Of a stretch of 64,000 nt of DNA, positions 44,582-53,913 are shown piece after piece (the stretch's first letter is position 1; each line of letters starts with the position of its first letter). Made by a program: the position numbers and the translations under genes. The stretch comes from Helicobacter sp. MIT 21-1697. GTDB taxonomy: Bacteria > Campylobacterota > Campylobacteria > Campylobacterales > Helicobacteraceae. The notes below the pieces were generated by a model, which saw nothing but the letters and a program-made list of their open reading frames with translations, was not told the DNA's origin and searched no databases. The DNA lies in NCBI RefSeq assembly GCF_026241255.1, contig NZ_JAPHNC010000001.1, positions 124,001 through 188,000 on the forward strand. The letters are read 5' to 3'.

Positions 44582-46826
44582 ATGAAAATATATCCTTATT
44601 TGTTATTTTTTAGTGCAATGGCGAGTGCAGTCTTTGGGGAAGAGACACAAAAATCTATGATGAGCGTGGAGGTTGATGGGCTTAATCGTAATGTATGGCA
44701 GATAGATAAAAAAGTATTTGAGGATAAAGGCTATTATTCCACAGAGGATATTTTCCGCTACACACCTTTTGTTGGGCTATCTAATCTTGGGTTAGGAGGG
44801 AATCTTGATTTGAGAGGGCAGGGCAATCACGCAAACACTTCGGTGCAGGTGCTGATAAATGGTGTGTATAGCAATATGCTTGATTCTCATCATAATTCTA
44901 TACTTGCCCTCACACCCCTTAATACTCTTACGCCACAAAGTATAGAATCTATTGAGATTTTGCCCGGTGGTGGAGCTGTGATGTATGGCAGTGGCACACG
45001 AGGCGGAGTTGTGAATATTATCACGCAAAGGCGATATGAGCAGCCATTTTTCTCCACAGGGCTAAGCTATGGCAATGTCATCGCTTCCACAGGTAATAAT
45101 TATAATGCTCACGCAAAATATGGCGCAAAAATAGGAGAGAGTGCTTATATTTCGCTCGGGGCGGCATATATCAATCGTGGAGGTCCTAGAGAGGGTGATA
45201 AAATAAATGGAGCACAAGTAGATATGAGTATGGTTAAAGATTTTAGCGGGGGGGGGGTCATCTCTTAGCTTTGATATAGATTATTTTTATGGACATATTT
45301 ATACTACCCCATATAATTCATTTGCGGACATACCAAATCCTACAAAAGCACATAGGAAACTTAGCGGTGATGGTAGCCTCCACAATACGCAACAACGGCT
45401 TGATATGAGTCTTGGGTTTAAGAGTGGGCTTAGTGAAAATGCGACATTTGATATAAAAGCGTTTTATCATCTCAATAGAATCAAATATGGCAATGCTCAC
45501 ATCAATATGGCTCATTTAGAAATAGAGAATCAGCCAAGTGGTAGCAGTGGCGGTGGAGGTAGTAATGACTTACGCTTTAATCATTTGGTTGCTGACCAAA
45601 GTGGCTCTTTGTTTGATGACCAAAAGGTAGGATTACTTGCCAAATATGACTTAAGGCACAGCAATGGACGCTTTATCGCAGGAGTAGAATCTCTATATAA
45701 TTATGCCAAGCGCAATATGATTGCGAATGTTTCCTCAACAGGTCCGATTGGTAAATATCATCACGATTCGGATATTTCTTTAAATGGTTCAAAATGGAGT
45801 AATGCTCTCTATGCTTTAGAAAAATATGATTTTACGCAGAGATTTTCTCTCACAGGTGGAGCGCGATATGAATTTGCCTCTTATCATACATTTGTTCATA
45901 ATATACAACAAATTATGGCAGAGAGACACATAAACCTAAGTAGTATTGATAGCACCAAAACTCATCATACCTCTTTACATAATTTTGCCCTAGAGTTTAG
46001 CCCTCATTTTGCGTATTCAGATTCTGGCAATGTCTCTGCCAAATATGAGCGAGGATTTTTCTCTCCAAGTTCTCATTCTTTGATCGGATATGTCGGCGGA
46101 GAATATAATAATGCGATACAACCAGATGGTTTTGTTCTTATTGAAGTAAAAAATATCAATAATGGAGTGTATGTTACAAGTAATATTCCTAAAAAAGAAA
46201 CTTATGATAGCTTTGAGTTGGTGTGGAAAGATATTTTTTGGGATAAGGTGATGCTAAGTGCAAATGCGTTTTACACGCTTACCCATAATGAATTTAACAC
46301 CACAGGTAATTTTTATGCTCTTGGCACAAAAGGCACTTGGATAAGCAATTATAACAAGACGCAAAGAAGTGGTATAGAGCTATTTTCTCAGCAGTATTTC
46401 TTTGAGGGTAAATTCAATTTAAGTCAGAGCTTTACTTATATTGATGCGCGCATTAAAGATAAGGGTTTGAATGCTAATGTAAGAATCCCCTATGTGAGCA
46501 ACTACAAAGGCACTTTTGGTATTTCACTCGCGCTTGGTAAGCATTGGAATGTGTGGAGTCAAAATACATTCTATGGGAATCAAAAAGATATAAGCGGTGA
46601 GAGTATGAAGGCGTATCATCTCACAGATATAGGCGTAAATGCTAGATTTGGCGATTTATCATTAAATGCGGGCGTGCGAAATGTGTTTGATACCTTTTAT
46701 TATAGCTATTATAATAATGATAGCAGATTATATCACACACTTGCAGGAAATGGGACACTTGCCGGATATGGATTCTTAATCGGGCAGGGGCGCAGTGCAT
46801 TTATTGAGGGACGATACACATTTTAG
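44582..46826 (+). pseudogene. TonB-dependent receptor, first copy, out of frame at a G10 tract
   Basis: Outer-membrane receptor of about 747 residues when in frame. The first frame (44582-45268) has a signal peptide and the plug domain with GGNLDLRGQGNHANTSVQVLING, IESIEILPGGGAVMYG and GGVVNIITQRR; it stops after SGGGVIS. The barrel frame goes on to 46826 and ends ..GRYTF, with the usual C-terminal Phe. The break is a G10 tract (45248-45257); nine or twelve would join SGGG to SSLSFDIDYF, as in the second copy. Such receptors import iron, nickel or other scarce ligands with TonB energy; the ligand is not decidable. Its expression is also subject to the G9 leader tract. Confidence 0.85.
45248..45257 (+). 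repeat. G10 homopolymer in the first TonB receptor gene
   Basis: Ten G after TTTAGC in the plug-to-barrel region. It needs nine or twelve for a full-length receptor. Confidence 0.9.
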
Positions 46827-47218
46827 GAGTCGTTTAAGTTTCTTGGTTTGCTTTGAGTGAATCTTTAATCGCCTTGTGAAATAAATTGAGGCAATAAAAT
46901 GGATTCTAAAAATTTCAAATTTTAGATTGATATGTTGAAATTAAGAAATTAATTAAAAAATAGAAATTGTTATTAATATTTGTGTAAAAATCTCATAGTC
47001 CCATTTATAATGCCCACTCTCCACAAATCCTCATAATGTGTAATCCTACATTTACTACCTATAATGAATTAATAAAGCAATATTTAGATTTTTTATTTTA
47101 GATTTTTAGATTCTCTGATTGTTTTCTTTCTATAATTAATAACAATTCTTAAGATTGATTTTATATCTTTTATTATATATTTTCGCCCATAAATTGTAGA
47201 TGTCAAAAAGGAGAGGTA
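46827..47218 (+). promoter_or_regulatory. AT-rich control region of the second TonB receptor
   Basis: 392 bases without a gene. They hold a perfect 13-base inverted repeat, AATTGTTATTAAT at 46965-46977 and ATTAATAACAATT at 47135-47147, several TATAAT boxes (47006, 47060, 47131), and a strong AAGGAGAGG before the ATG. The AT-rich repeat halves have the flavour of Fur or NikR operators of Helicobacter, which are loosely defined AT-rich sites; no firm match to a consensus was made. I see no RNA gene or coding frame here. Confidence 0.5.
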
Positions 47219-49420
47219 ATGAAAAAATATTGTTCTTATGCACTCTTGTGTGCTGTATTTCAAGCATCTTTGGGAGATGAGGCAAAAAACTCTGAAAGTG
47301 TGCAAAGCCAAGTCAGGCTAGATAAATCAATCGTGCGTGCTTCTATGATGAGCACAAAACTTGATGAGCTTAATCGTAATGTGTATGAGATTGATAAGGA
47401 GAGTATTTTGGACAAAGGCTATCGTTCAACAGAGGATATTTTCCGCTACACGCCTTTTGTTGGGTTGGCAAATGTTGGCTTAGGAGGGAATCTTGATTTG
47501 AGAGGGCAGGGCAATCGTGCCAATACTTCGGTGCAAGTGCTGATAAATGGCGTGTACGCAAATATGCTTGATAGTTCTCACGGCGTAACGCCACTGAATA
47601 CGCTCTCCCCTAGCAGTATAGAATCTATTGAGATTTTGCCCGGTGGCGGAGCTGTGATGTATGGGAATGGCACACGAGGCGGGGTAGTCAATATCATCAC
47701 ACAAAGGCGATATGAGCAGCCATTTTTCTCTGCGGGGCTAAGTTATAGCAATATCCTTGCTTCCACAGGTAATAATTATAATGCTGATGCGAAGTTTGGC
47801 ACAAAAATAGGTGAGGACACTTATCTCTCACTCGGGGCGGCATATATCAATCGTGGAGGTCCTAGAGTTGGGGATAAAACAAGCGGAGCTCAAGTAAATA
47901 TGGGTGTTATCAAAGACTTTTCGGGGGGGGGGCGTTCATCTCTTAGCTTTGATATAGATTATTTTTATGGGTTGATTGATACCACACCTAATAACTCCTT
48001 TATGGATATATCAAATCCTACAAAAAATGATAGGAAAAGAGCAGGAAATGGGGATTTTCACAATACACAACAACGACTTGATGTGAGTGTAGGTTATAAG
48101 TCTCAAGTAAGTGAAAATGCGACATTTGATATTAAAGCCTTTTATCATCTTAATAGAATTAAATATGTGGATTCTATTACGAATCTTACGAATTATCGTT
48201 ATAACAATATGATTACTTTTACCCGCACTTCTGCTGACCAAAGTGGCTCTTTGTTTGATGACCAAAAGGTAGGGTTGAGCGCCAAATATGACTTAAGGCA
48301 CAGCAATGGACGCTTTGTTCTAGGCTTAGAATCTCTTTATAGTCGTGGTAAGCGCACAATGGAACAAGTTATTAACGCCACAGGGGGAAGTGGAAATATG
48401 CAGGGACAAAGCATAAGCAATGCAAGTTATTTCCACCCGATGAGTATCCCATTTGTAGGGACAAAATGGAGTAATGCTCTTTATGCTTTAGAAAAATATG
48501 ATTTTACACAGAGATTTTCTCTCACAGGTGGAGCGCGTTATGAAAATGCCCTCTATGATGTCAATGTAGAGAATATACAAAGAATAAATGTAAATATGGG
48601 GCAACAACAAATTAATACAAGTTCTTCTACCAAAGGCTCTCTTAAAGATTCGCTACATAATTTTGCCCTAGAGATGAGTCCAAATTATCACTATTCAGAT
48701 TCTGGTAATATATATGCCAAATATGAGCGAGGATTTTTCTCGCCATCTCCAAACTCTATGCTTCAAAGAGTGAGCATAAATCGTGTATCACAATATACCA
48801 ATACCAATTTGAAACAAGAGAGCTATGATACTTTTGAAGTGGGCTTTAAGGATTTTTTTGGTGAAGTAGCAATGATAAGCGCGAGTGGATTTTATACCTT
48901 GACACATAATGAGTTTTATACCATTGGTAATGCCCATAGTGCAAGTGGCGTGTGGTATGGAAATTATGATAAAACACAAAGAATTGGGGTAGAGCTGTTT
49001 TCGCAGCAGTATTTCTTTGGCGGGAGATTATCTTTGAGCGAGAGCTTTACTTATATTGATGCGCGGATTCTCAAAAATAATGGTGTGAGCGTGAAAGATA
49101 GAATCCCCTATGTGAGCAACTACAAAGGCACTTTTGGGATTAATCTCGCACTAGGTAAGCATTGGAATGTGTGGAGTCAAAATACATTCTATGGGAATCA
49201 AAAAGATATAAGCGGTGAGAGTATGAAGGCTTATAGCTTGACAGATATAGGCTTAAGTGGGAAATTTGGGGATTTATCTTTAAGCGGTGGCGTGCGAAAT
49301 GTGTTTGATACTTTCTATTATAGCTATTATAATGGGGATTCTAGTGATAGCATCGCAGGATATGGATTCTTAATCGGGCAGGGGCGCAGTGCATTTATTG
49401 AGGGACGATGGAGCTTTTAA
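47219..49420 (+). CDS. TonB-dependent receptor, second copy, in frame
   Basis: 733-residue paralogue of the preceding receptor. It has a signal peptide (to about residue 20), a plug domain (GGNLDLRGQGN, PGGGAVMYGNGTRGGVVNII), a barrel, and C-terminal ..GRWSF. A G10 tract (47923-47932) in the same place as in the first copy keeps the frame open here: SGGGRSSLSFDIDYF. Sequence identity with the first copy is very high in the barrel 3' part, including 77 identical bases. Ligand unknown; members of this type in Helicobacter transport iron or nickel complexes. ATG follows AAGGAGAGG. Expression probably responds to the upstream AT-rich region. Confidence 0.88.
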   Translation: MKKYCSYALLCAVFQASLGDEAKNSESVQSQVRLDKSIVRASMMSTKLDELNRNVYEIDKESILDKGYRSTEDIFRYTPFVGLANVGLGGNLDLRGQGNRANTSVQVLINGVYANMLDSSHGVTPLNTLSPSSIESIEILPGGGAVMYGNGTRGGVVNIITQRRYEQPFFSAGLSYSNILASTGNNYNADAKFGTKIGEDTYLSLGAAYINRGGPRVGDKTSGAQVNMGVIKDFSGGGRSSLSFDIDYFYGLIDTTPNNSFMDISNPTKNDRKRAGNGDFHNTQQRLDVSVGYKSQVSENATFDIKAFYHLNRIKYVDSITNLTNYRYNNMITFTRTSADQSGSLFDDQKVGLSAKYDLRHSNGRFVLGLESLYSRGKRTMEQVINATGGSGNMQGQSISNASYFHPMSIPFVGTKWSNALYALEKYDFTQRFSLTGGARYENALYDVNVENIQRINVNMGQQQINTSSSTKGSLKDSLHNFALEMSPNYHYSDSGNIYAKYERGFFSPSPNSMLQRVSINRVSQYTNTNLKQESYDTFEVGFKDFFGEVAMISASGFYTLTHNEFYTIGNAHSASGVWYGNYDKTQRIGVELFSQQYFFGGRLSLSESFTYIDARILKNNGVSVKDRIPYVSNYKGTFGINLALGKHWNVWSQNTFYGNQKDISGESMKAYSLTDIGLSGKFGDLSLSGGVRNVFDTFYYSYYNGDSSDSIAGYGFLIGQGRSAFIEGRWSF
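47923..47932 (+). repeat. G10 homopolymer in the second TonB receptor gene
   Basis: Ten G after ACTTTTC. One base more or fewer would truncate the receptor at the same spot as in copy one. Confidence 0.9.
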
Positions 49421-49434
49421 AAAGTTAGTAATGC

Positions 49435-49463
49435 TTGACTTTCATCGGAGATAAGAGTATAAT
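49435..49463 (+). promoter_or_regulatory. near-consensus sigma-70 type promoter of the small-RNA candidate
   Basis: TTGACT (49435-49440), a 17-base spacer and TATAAT (49458-49463). A good -35 with ideal spacing is uncommon in Helicobacter, where most promoters lack a clear -35. It lies 15 bases after the receptor stop and is expected to start RNA near 49470. Confidence 0.75.
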
Positions 49464-49469
49464 AACGGC

Positions 49470-49590
49470 GGTTCTTTTATGAACCCTGATGAACTCTTGT
49501 TCATTTGAGCCTCCTTTATTGAAATATAAGGACTTAAACTTAAACCAAGGAATCTAGGAGATTGACTATCTCCTAGAACACTTCGTTTCA
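49470..49590 (+). ncRNA. Small-RNA candidate with four hairpins and a CCUCCUUU segment
   Basis: No coding frame fits. From the predicted start, hairpins are: GGTTC/GAACC (49470-49474 with 49481-49485), ATGAAC/GTTCAT (49489-49494 with 49499-49504), TCCTT/AAGGA (49512-49516 with 49528-49532), and CTAGGAGAT/ATCTCCTAG (49554-49562 with 49568-49576). CCTCCTTT (49510-49517) is complementary to Shine-Dalgarno AAAGGAGG, so pairing with mRNA ribosome sites is conceivable. No U-run terminator follows the last hairpin. The next gene has its own -10 (49612), so this looks like an independent transcript. I do not recognise a family. The 3' end is a guess. Confidence 0.55.
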
Positions 49591-49611
49591 TACATTTTCC
49601 ACCCGATGAGT

Positions 49612-49617
49612 TATAAT
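49612..49617 (+). promoter_or_regulatory. -10 element of the sirtuin gene
   Basis: TATAAT at 49612-49617. The expected start near 49624 leaves a short leader before AAGGGG and ATG 49651, supporting that start over ATG 49627. Confidence 0.55.
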
Positions 49618-49650
49618 ACATTTTAGATGAATGCTTTTAAGGGGATAAGA

Positions 49651-50385
49651 ATGCCAAAACTTGTAGTATTTAGTGGAGCAGGATTAAGCGCAGAATCCGG
49701 ACTAGAAACATTTAGAGACAATGGCGGATTATGGGCGCAGTATGACCCTATGAAAGTGTGTAATTATGAAAATTGGCTAGAAAATTTTGCTCTCGTGCAT
49801 AGATTCTATAATTTGCGGCGTGAAGAACTAGGCAAAGTCCAACCTAATGCTATGCACAAGTTTTTAGCTACGCTTCCTCATAGTCTTAAAGTAAAGCAAG
49901 ATATAGAGGTGATTCACATCACACAAAATGTTGATGATTTGTTAGAGCGCGCTGGAGTGAGCAATGTAATACATCTTCACGGGGAGCTATGCAAAATTAT
50001 ATGCCCTAAATGTGAGCATATTTTTGATATAGGTTATACGCATTTTGAGCCGCATAATTGCCCAAATTGCGATTATACAAAGCTCAAGCCTTTTATTGTA
50101 TTTTTTTATGAACGCGCACCTAAATATATGATGATGCACGATATTTTTGCACAGCTTGGAAGTAGGGATTGCGTGTTAGTCATTGGCACAAGCGGTAATG
50201 TGGTAGATATTAGTAGCATTATCGCTCTTAGAGGGAATAGCACAAAAATTGGTTATACGATTCTCAATAATTTGCAACCTTGTCCTAGCATTGCAGAATC
50301 TGTATTTGATAAGATTTTTTATAAGCCAACTACACAAGCGATACCAGAGATACAGCAAGAATTACGGCACTTTTTTGCTTCTTAG
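49651..50385 (+). CDS. cobB: NAD-dependent deacylase, sirtuin (CobB-like)
   Basis: 244-residue Sir2 protein that removes acyl groups from lysines using NAD. FSGAGLSAESGLETFRDNGGLW is the NAD-binding signature; TQNVDDLLERAGV and HLHG carry the catalytic His; zinc cysteines are CPKC and CPNC. Tyr and Arg in YNLRRE are placed like the YxxR pair of class III sirtuins that favour succinyl or malonyl groups. ATG 49651 with AAGGGG six bases upstream is preferred over 49627. Confidence 0.92.
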   Translation: MPKLVVFSGAGLSAESGLETFRDNGGLWAQYDPMKVCNYENWLENFALVHRFYNLRREELGKVQPNAMHKFLATLPHSLKVKQDIEVIHITQNVDDLLERAGVSNVIHLHGELCKIICPKCEHIFDIGYTHFEPHNCPNCDYTKLKPFIVFFYERAPKYMMMHDIFAQLGSRDCVLVIGTSGNVVDISSIIALRGNSTKIGYTILNNLQPCPSIAESVFDKIFYKPTTQAIPEIQQELRHFFAS

Positions 50386-50405
50386 GTGTGAATGATACCA
50401 AGATT

Positions 50406-50687
50406 CTAGCTCATACGAGAGAAATGCTCTATGGCAGTAGCAAGTTCATTGAGCGTTTTGTCAATATCATCTGTTTCATTATGGATACTATCGCGCACAC
50501 AATGATTGATATGCCCCTCAAGCACGATTTGCCCGACTTTATGCAACGCACTTTTGGCGGCATTAAGTTGGATAAGCACATCAGGGCAGGGAGCATTATC
50601 GCTTATCATTTTATCAATGCCATTAAGCTGTCCAATGATTTTTTTAAGTCGTTTGTGTATATTGTGCATTGTTTTGTGTTCAAGCAT
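50406..50687 (-). CDS. CsoR/RcnR/FrmR family metal- or formaldehyde-sensing repressor
   Basis: 93-residue all-helical repressor (DUF156). The sensing residues are C34 (NAPCPDV), H59 and C63 (GHINHC), the Cys-His-Cys pattern of Cu(I)-sensing CsoR; RcnR has His in place of the last Cys and FrmR a Glu. By residues it is closest to a Cu(I) sensor, but no Cu pump is adjacent, so the ligand is an inference. ATG 50687 has AAGGAG upstream. It is convergent with the sirtuin gene and follows comM on the other side. Confidence 0.82.
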   Translation of the reverse strand: MLEHKTMHNIHKRLKKIIGQLNGIDKMISDNAPCPDVLIQLNAAKSALHKVGQIVLEGHINHCVRDSIHNETDDIDKTLNELATAIEHFSRMS

Positions 50688-50710
50688 AGATTCTCCTTTG
50701 TGCTGTTTCT

Positions 50711-52237
50711 TTAAATACGCCGATAGCTTAGGGCTTCAAGTAAATGAGCCTTAGCTATATGTTCCTCTTGGGCTAAGTCCGCAATGGTGCGCGCTACCTT
50801 TTTGAGTTTATTTTGTGCGCGATAAGAGAGAGAAAAACGCACACTCGCTTGTTGGAGCAAACTTTGGGAATCCTCATTAAGCACACAAAATTGTTCAATG
50901 TCTTTTTCATCAAGTTTGCCATTAAAGGTTTTTTGTCCTCGCTTTTTTTGCATTTTAAAGGCATCAAAAACCATTTTTTGCATACTCAGAGAATCTAGTC
51001 CTGTTTGCGTTTGCCGCTCCTCTTGTTCGCTCATTTGGACAAATAAATCAATTCTATCAAGGAAAGGTTCAGAAAGCCTTGAGCGATAGAGATTAATCTC
51101 TCTTTCTTGGCAGCGACACTCTTTATTTTTGCTCAAAAGATTCCCACAAGGACAAGGATTAAGCGCACCTACAAACATAAAATTTGTATCGTATTCAAGC
51201 TTAGAATGCACGCGAGAGATAGCAAGTTTATTGTTTTCAAGTGGCTCACGCAAAGATTCTAAAATATCTTTTTTAAAATGCGGCAATTCATCAAAAAATA
51301 AAATACCATTATGCGCCAAAGCAACTTCACCGGGCTTGACTTCAAACTGCGTAGCCGAACCAAGGATACTTGATTTGCTCGCACTTTGGTGAGGATTGCG
51401 AAATGGACGCAAAGGCGTATAATGAGTACTTTGTTTATTGAGTGCTTGAGCTTTGACATTTTCTATCATCTCCTGCATAGAGCTAGGGGGCAAAATATAT
51501 AAGAGTCGTTTGGCAATCATACTTTTACCACAGCCGGGCGAACCCTCCATAATAAAATTATGGAAGCCTGCTGCTGCAATGAGTGCGGCTCGTTTAGCAA
51601 TGTCTTGTCCGCATACTTGTTTAAAATCATAGCTAAAATCATCTTGATAGAAATATGTTTTTCCTTCATACTCAAAATGTTTGAATCCAAGTGTGCTTTG
51701 AAATGTTTGAGGTTGTGCAGTTGTGTGTAATTGTGGATTATTGAGTGTCTCAATGGCTTCTTGTAAATGTGAAGCAAAATAAAATGTGAGGTTGGGGATT
51801 GGGCTAAGCAATTCTTTGGCACACAGAGGCACAATAACCTTTGCATTAGGGTGGAGCAGGGCAATATCAAGCAAAAGCGGATATATAGAATCAAGATATT
51901 TTATGCTCCCATCAAGTCCAAGCTCACCAAAGGCAAACCACTGCACAAGATTCTCTGTTTGTTTTTGTAATGCAAGTGCAATGGGTAAATCAAAATGCCC
52001 ACCGCTTTTAGGCAAGTCAGATGGAGAGAGATTGATATTAATTTTCATTGGAGGCAAAGTAATGCCATTATTGGCAAGTGCAGATTGCACACGTTGTTTG
52101 GATTCTTGAATAGAGCTGTGAGCTAAACCTGTAATGCTAAAATGTGGCAATCCTCTGGTAAAAGTCGCTTCCACTTCAACTATTTTTGCTGCTGTGCCAA
52201 AGCTTGTTGCACTTAGGATTGTATTTACCATTGCCAA
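50711..52237 (-). CDS. comM: Mg-chelatase-like ATPase ComM/YifB
   Basis: 508-residue AAA+ protein. An N-terminal Lon-like domain (NTILSATSFGTAAKIVEVEATFTRGLPHFSI) leads to the AAA+ core with Walker A GSPGCGKSMIAKRLL, Walker B ILFFDELPHF, and the C4-like CPCGNLLSKNKECRC segment typical of this family, then a C-terminal helical domain. ComM is a helicase that aids branch migration during natural transformation; Helicobacter is naturally competent, so a role in uptake recombination fits. It is three bases downstream of def. The order comM-def-clpP-tig is as in H. pylori. Confidence 0.9.
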   Translation of the reverse strand: MAMVNTILSATSFGTAAKIVEVEATFTRGLPHFSITGLAHSSIQESKQRVQSALANNGITLPPMKININLSPSDLPKSGGHFDLPIALALQKQTENLVQWFAFGELGLDGSIKYLDSIYPLLLDIALLHPNAKVIVPLCAKELLSPIPNLTFYFASHLQEAIETLNNPQLHTTAQPQTFQSTLGFKHFEYEGKTYFYQDDFSYDFKQVCGQDIAKRAALIAAAGFHNFIMEGSPGCGKSMIAKRLLYILPPSSMQEMIENVKAQALNKQSTHYTPLRPFRNPHQSASKSSILGSATQFEVKPGEVALAHNGILFFDELPHFKKDILESLREPLENNKLAISRVHSKLEYDTNFMFVGALNPCPCGNLLSKNKECRCQEREINLYRSRLSEPFLDRIDLFVQMSEQEERQTQTGLDSLSMQKMVFDAFKMQKKRGQKTFNGKLDEKDIEQFCVLNEDSQSLLQQASVRFSLSYRAQNKLKKVARTIADLAQEEHIAKAHLLEALSYRRI

Positions 52238-52240
52238 CCC

Positions 52241-52765
52241 TTAAGCTTGAGATTCTTTTTTAAGTTTTTTGAGTTCTTTTTCAAATTTTTTACGTTTTAA
52301 AATAGGGAGTTTATCAACAAACAAAACACCATTGAGATGATCTATCTCGTGTTGAATCGCTACTGCAAGAAATCCTTGAGCTTTGAGAATCTTATCATTG
52401 CCATAGCGGTCTTTATAAGCGATTGAGACTTTATCAAATCGTTTGATACTTTCATAAAAATCAGGTACAGATAAGCAGCCCTCTTCCCATTCTATGTTTT
52501 CTTCTTGTGTTAAAAAAGTGGGATTAATGATTTCAAGTAAATCCTCTTTATATTGTTGTTTATCCTCTTCACGCGGAATATTAATAATGAGAATCCGCTC
52601 CGCTCTTCCTACTTGAATCGCAGCCAAACCCACACCCTTGCTTTCTACAAGTGTCTCATACATATCATCAAGAAAGCTATGCAATTTATCGTCAAAAATC
52701 TCCACAGGTGTGGATTTTTTGCGTAGTAGTGCATTAGGATATTTCAAAATCGTCAAAATCGCCAA
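52241..52765 (-). CDS. def: Peptide deformylase
   Basis: 174-residue metalloenzyme that removes the formyl group from nascent proteins. The three motifs are G(V)[15 protein letters not shown] (metal Cys) and [14 protein letters not shown] (two metal His and the catalytic Glu). I set the start at TTG 52765: CGGAG is six bases upstream and the product [10 protein letters not shown] matches the family N-terminus, while ATG 52771 touches the ribosome site. The 5' end overlaps the GGDEF-like gene by 32 bases. Works with trigger factor, also in this cluster, at the ribosome exit. Confidence 0.93.
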   Translation of the reverse strand: MAILTILKYPNALLRKKSTPVEIFDDKLHSFLDDMYETLVESKGVGLAAIQVGRAERILIINIPREEDKQQYKEDLLEIINPTFLTQEENIEWEEGCLSVPDFYESIKRFDKVSIAYKDRYGNDKILKAQGFLAVAIQHEIDHLNGVLFVDKLPILKRKKFEKELKKLKKESQA

Positions 52766-53885
52766 AGTCATCTCCGGGTATTTCAAAGTCATCATTATTT
52801 GCAGAGTTACTCGCCCCTGTTTTGCCAAATTTAAGAGGCTTATCCTCTACTAGGGCTTCATCAAGATTTTTTTTAGCCTCTTCTAGCATAGATTCAGGTG
52901 TTTTGCTTATATCAAAAACAATCCCCCCCATAACAATACTCAAATTAAGCTCCAAATCTCCGATAAAAATATTTGTTTGCTTACATTTTTTTATCACTTC
53001 TTCACAGAGTTTGATTGCTCCATCGGCTTGAACATTTTTAAGCAACATAGCAAAACGTCCTCCTCCAAGATAGGAGACGAGGTCTTTTGCACCAATATTT
53101 TTTGAGACAATACGCGCAATGTTTTTAAAAGTCGTTACAAGTTTGTTTTGATTACTTAGTTGCGCACCAAGCTCCCTTGATGGAGCAAAAGCTACCAATG
53201 CACTATTTCGTGGAAATTCTGTGCCATTTTCACACTCAAGTTCAAGCGTATGGATAAAAAATGATTTACTATAAATACCCAGCATTGTGTCATATATTGC
53301 ATTTGATTTAATAGTAGAAGATTTAGCATACATATCGCGATAAGAGCGCGAAATATTGTCTGCTTGAAGCACAAACTGCTTATGGAATCCTCTGATTTCG
53401 TTTATAAGCACTTTGATAGCATTTTGTGCGCCAAGAGGATTGGTAATAGTGGAGATTTCTGCTAATCGTTTTTCGGTATTATTTTCCATAGCCGACATAT
53501 ATTTACAGAGTGTGAGGAGATGTTCAAGCACAGATTTGAGTGTGCTAAAGTTGTCATTAAATGTTTTTTCTAAGGCAATTAATCTTGAGTCGTGATTTGC
53601 ACTCTCTACCATTGCTTTAATCCTTTCACGCACCCCTTCATCTTGTTCTTGTGAGAGAGTTTTCTCAAAATAAGCTTCAAAATTTTCGGGTAAGGGCAAA
53701 ATTGCATCTTTTTCCAAAGCCTTCATTGCTTGTTTAGAAATAGAGTTTAGTTTTTTAGTCGTATCTGTTTGTTTAGCGGTATTTGGTTTTTTTGGCTTTT
53801 TATTCTTAACGCCTTCTAAGCCTACATCATCAAGATTCCCAAAAAAATCATTGCTTACATCTAAATCTAATTCATCTAAATTCAT
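52734..53885 (-). CDS. Degenerate GGDEF domain protein
   Basis: 383 residues. Residues about 60-190 are helical; the C-terminal part (about 205-340) has the GGDEF fold order: [21 protein letters not shown] (usual D.LT.L.NR..F), [11 protein letters not shown], and [10 protein letters not shown] where GGDEF should be. The substituted signature and lost metal Asp mean diguanylate cyclase activity is unlikely; it may bind nucleotide or protein. The C-terminus is an acidic tail of D and E. The gene sits between def and clpP, where H. pylori as I recall has none. A C7 run on the plus strand is within MGGIVF. Confidence 0.7.
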   Translation of the reverse strand: MNLDELDLDVSNDFFGNLDDVGLEGVKNKKPKKPNTAKQTDTTKKLNSISKQAMKALEKDAILPLPENFEAYFEKTLSQEQDEGVRERIKAMVESANHDSRLIALEKTFNDNFSTLKSVLEHLLTLCKYMSAMENNTEKRLAEISTITNPLGAQNAIKVLINEIRGFHKQFVLQADNISRSYRDMYAKSSTIKSNAIYDTMLGIYSKSFFIHTLELECENGTEFPRNSALVAFAPSRELGAQLSNQNKLVTTFKNIARIVSKNIGAKDLVSYLGGGRFAMLLKNVQADGAIKLCEEVIKKCKQTNIFIGDLELNLSIVMGGIVFDISKTPESMLEEAKKNLDEALVEDKPLKFGKTGASNSANNDDFEIPGDDFGDFDDFEIS

Positions 53886-53913
53886 ATCTTTTCCTTAATA
53901 ATTTTAATGCTGA

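Noticed and set aside
52922-52935. C7 run in the GGDEF-like gene
   Set aside because: Seven bases in an intact frame; too short to be a good slippage tract.
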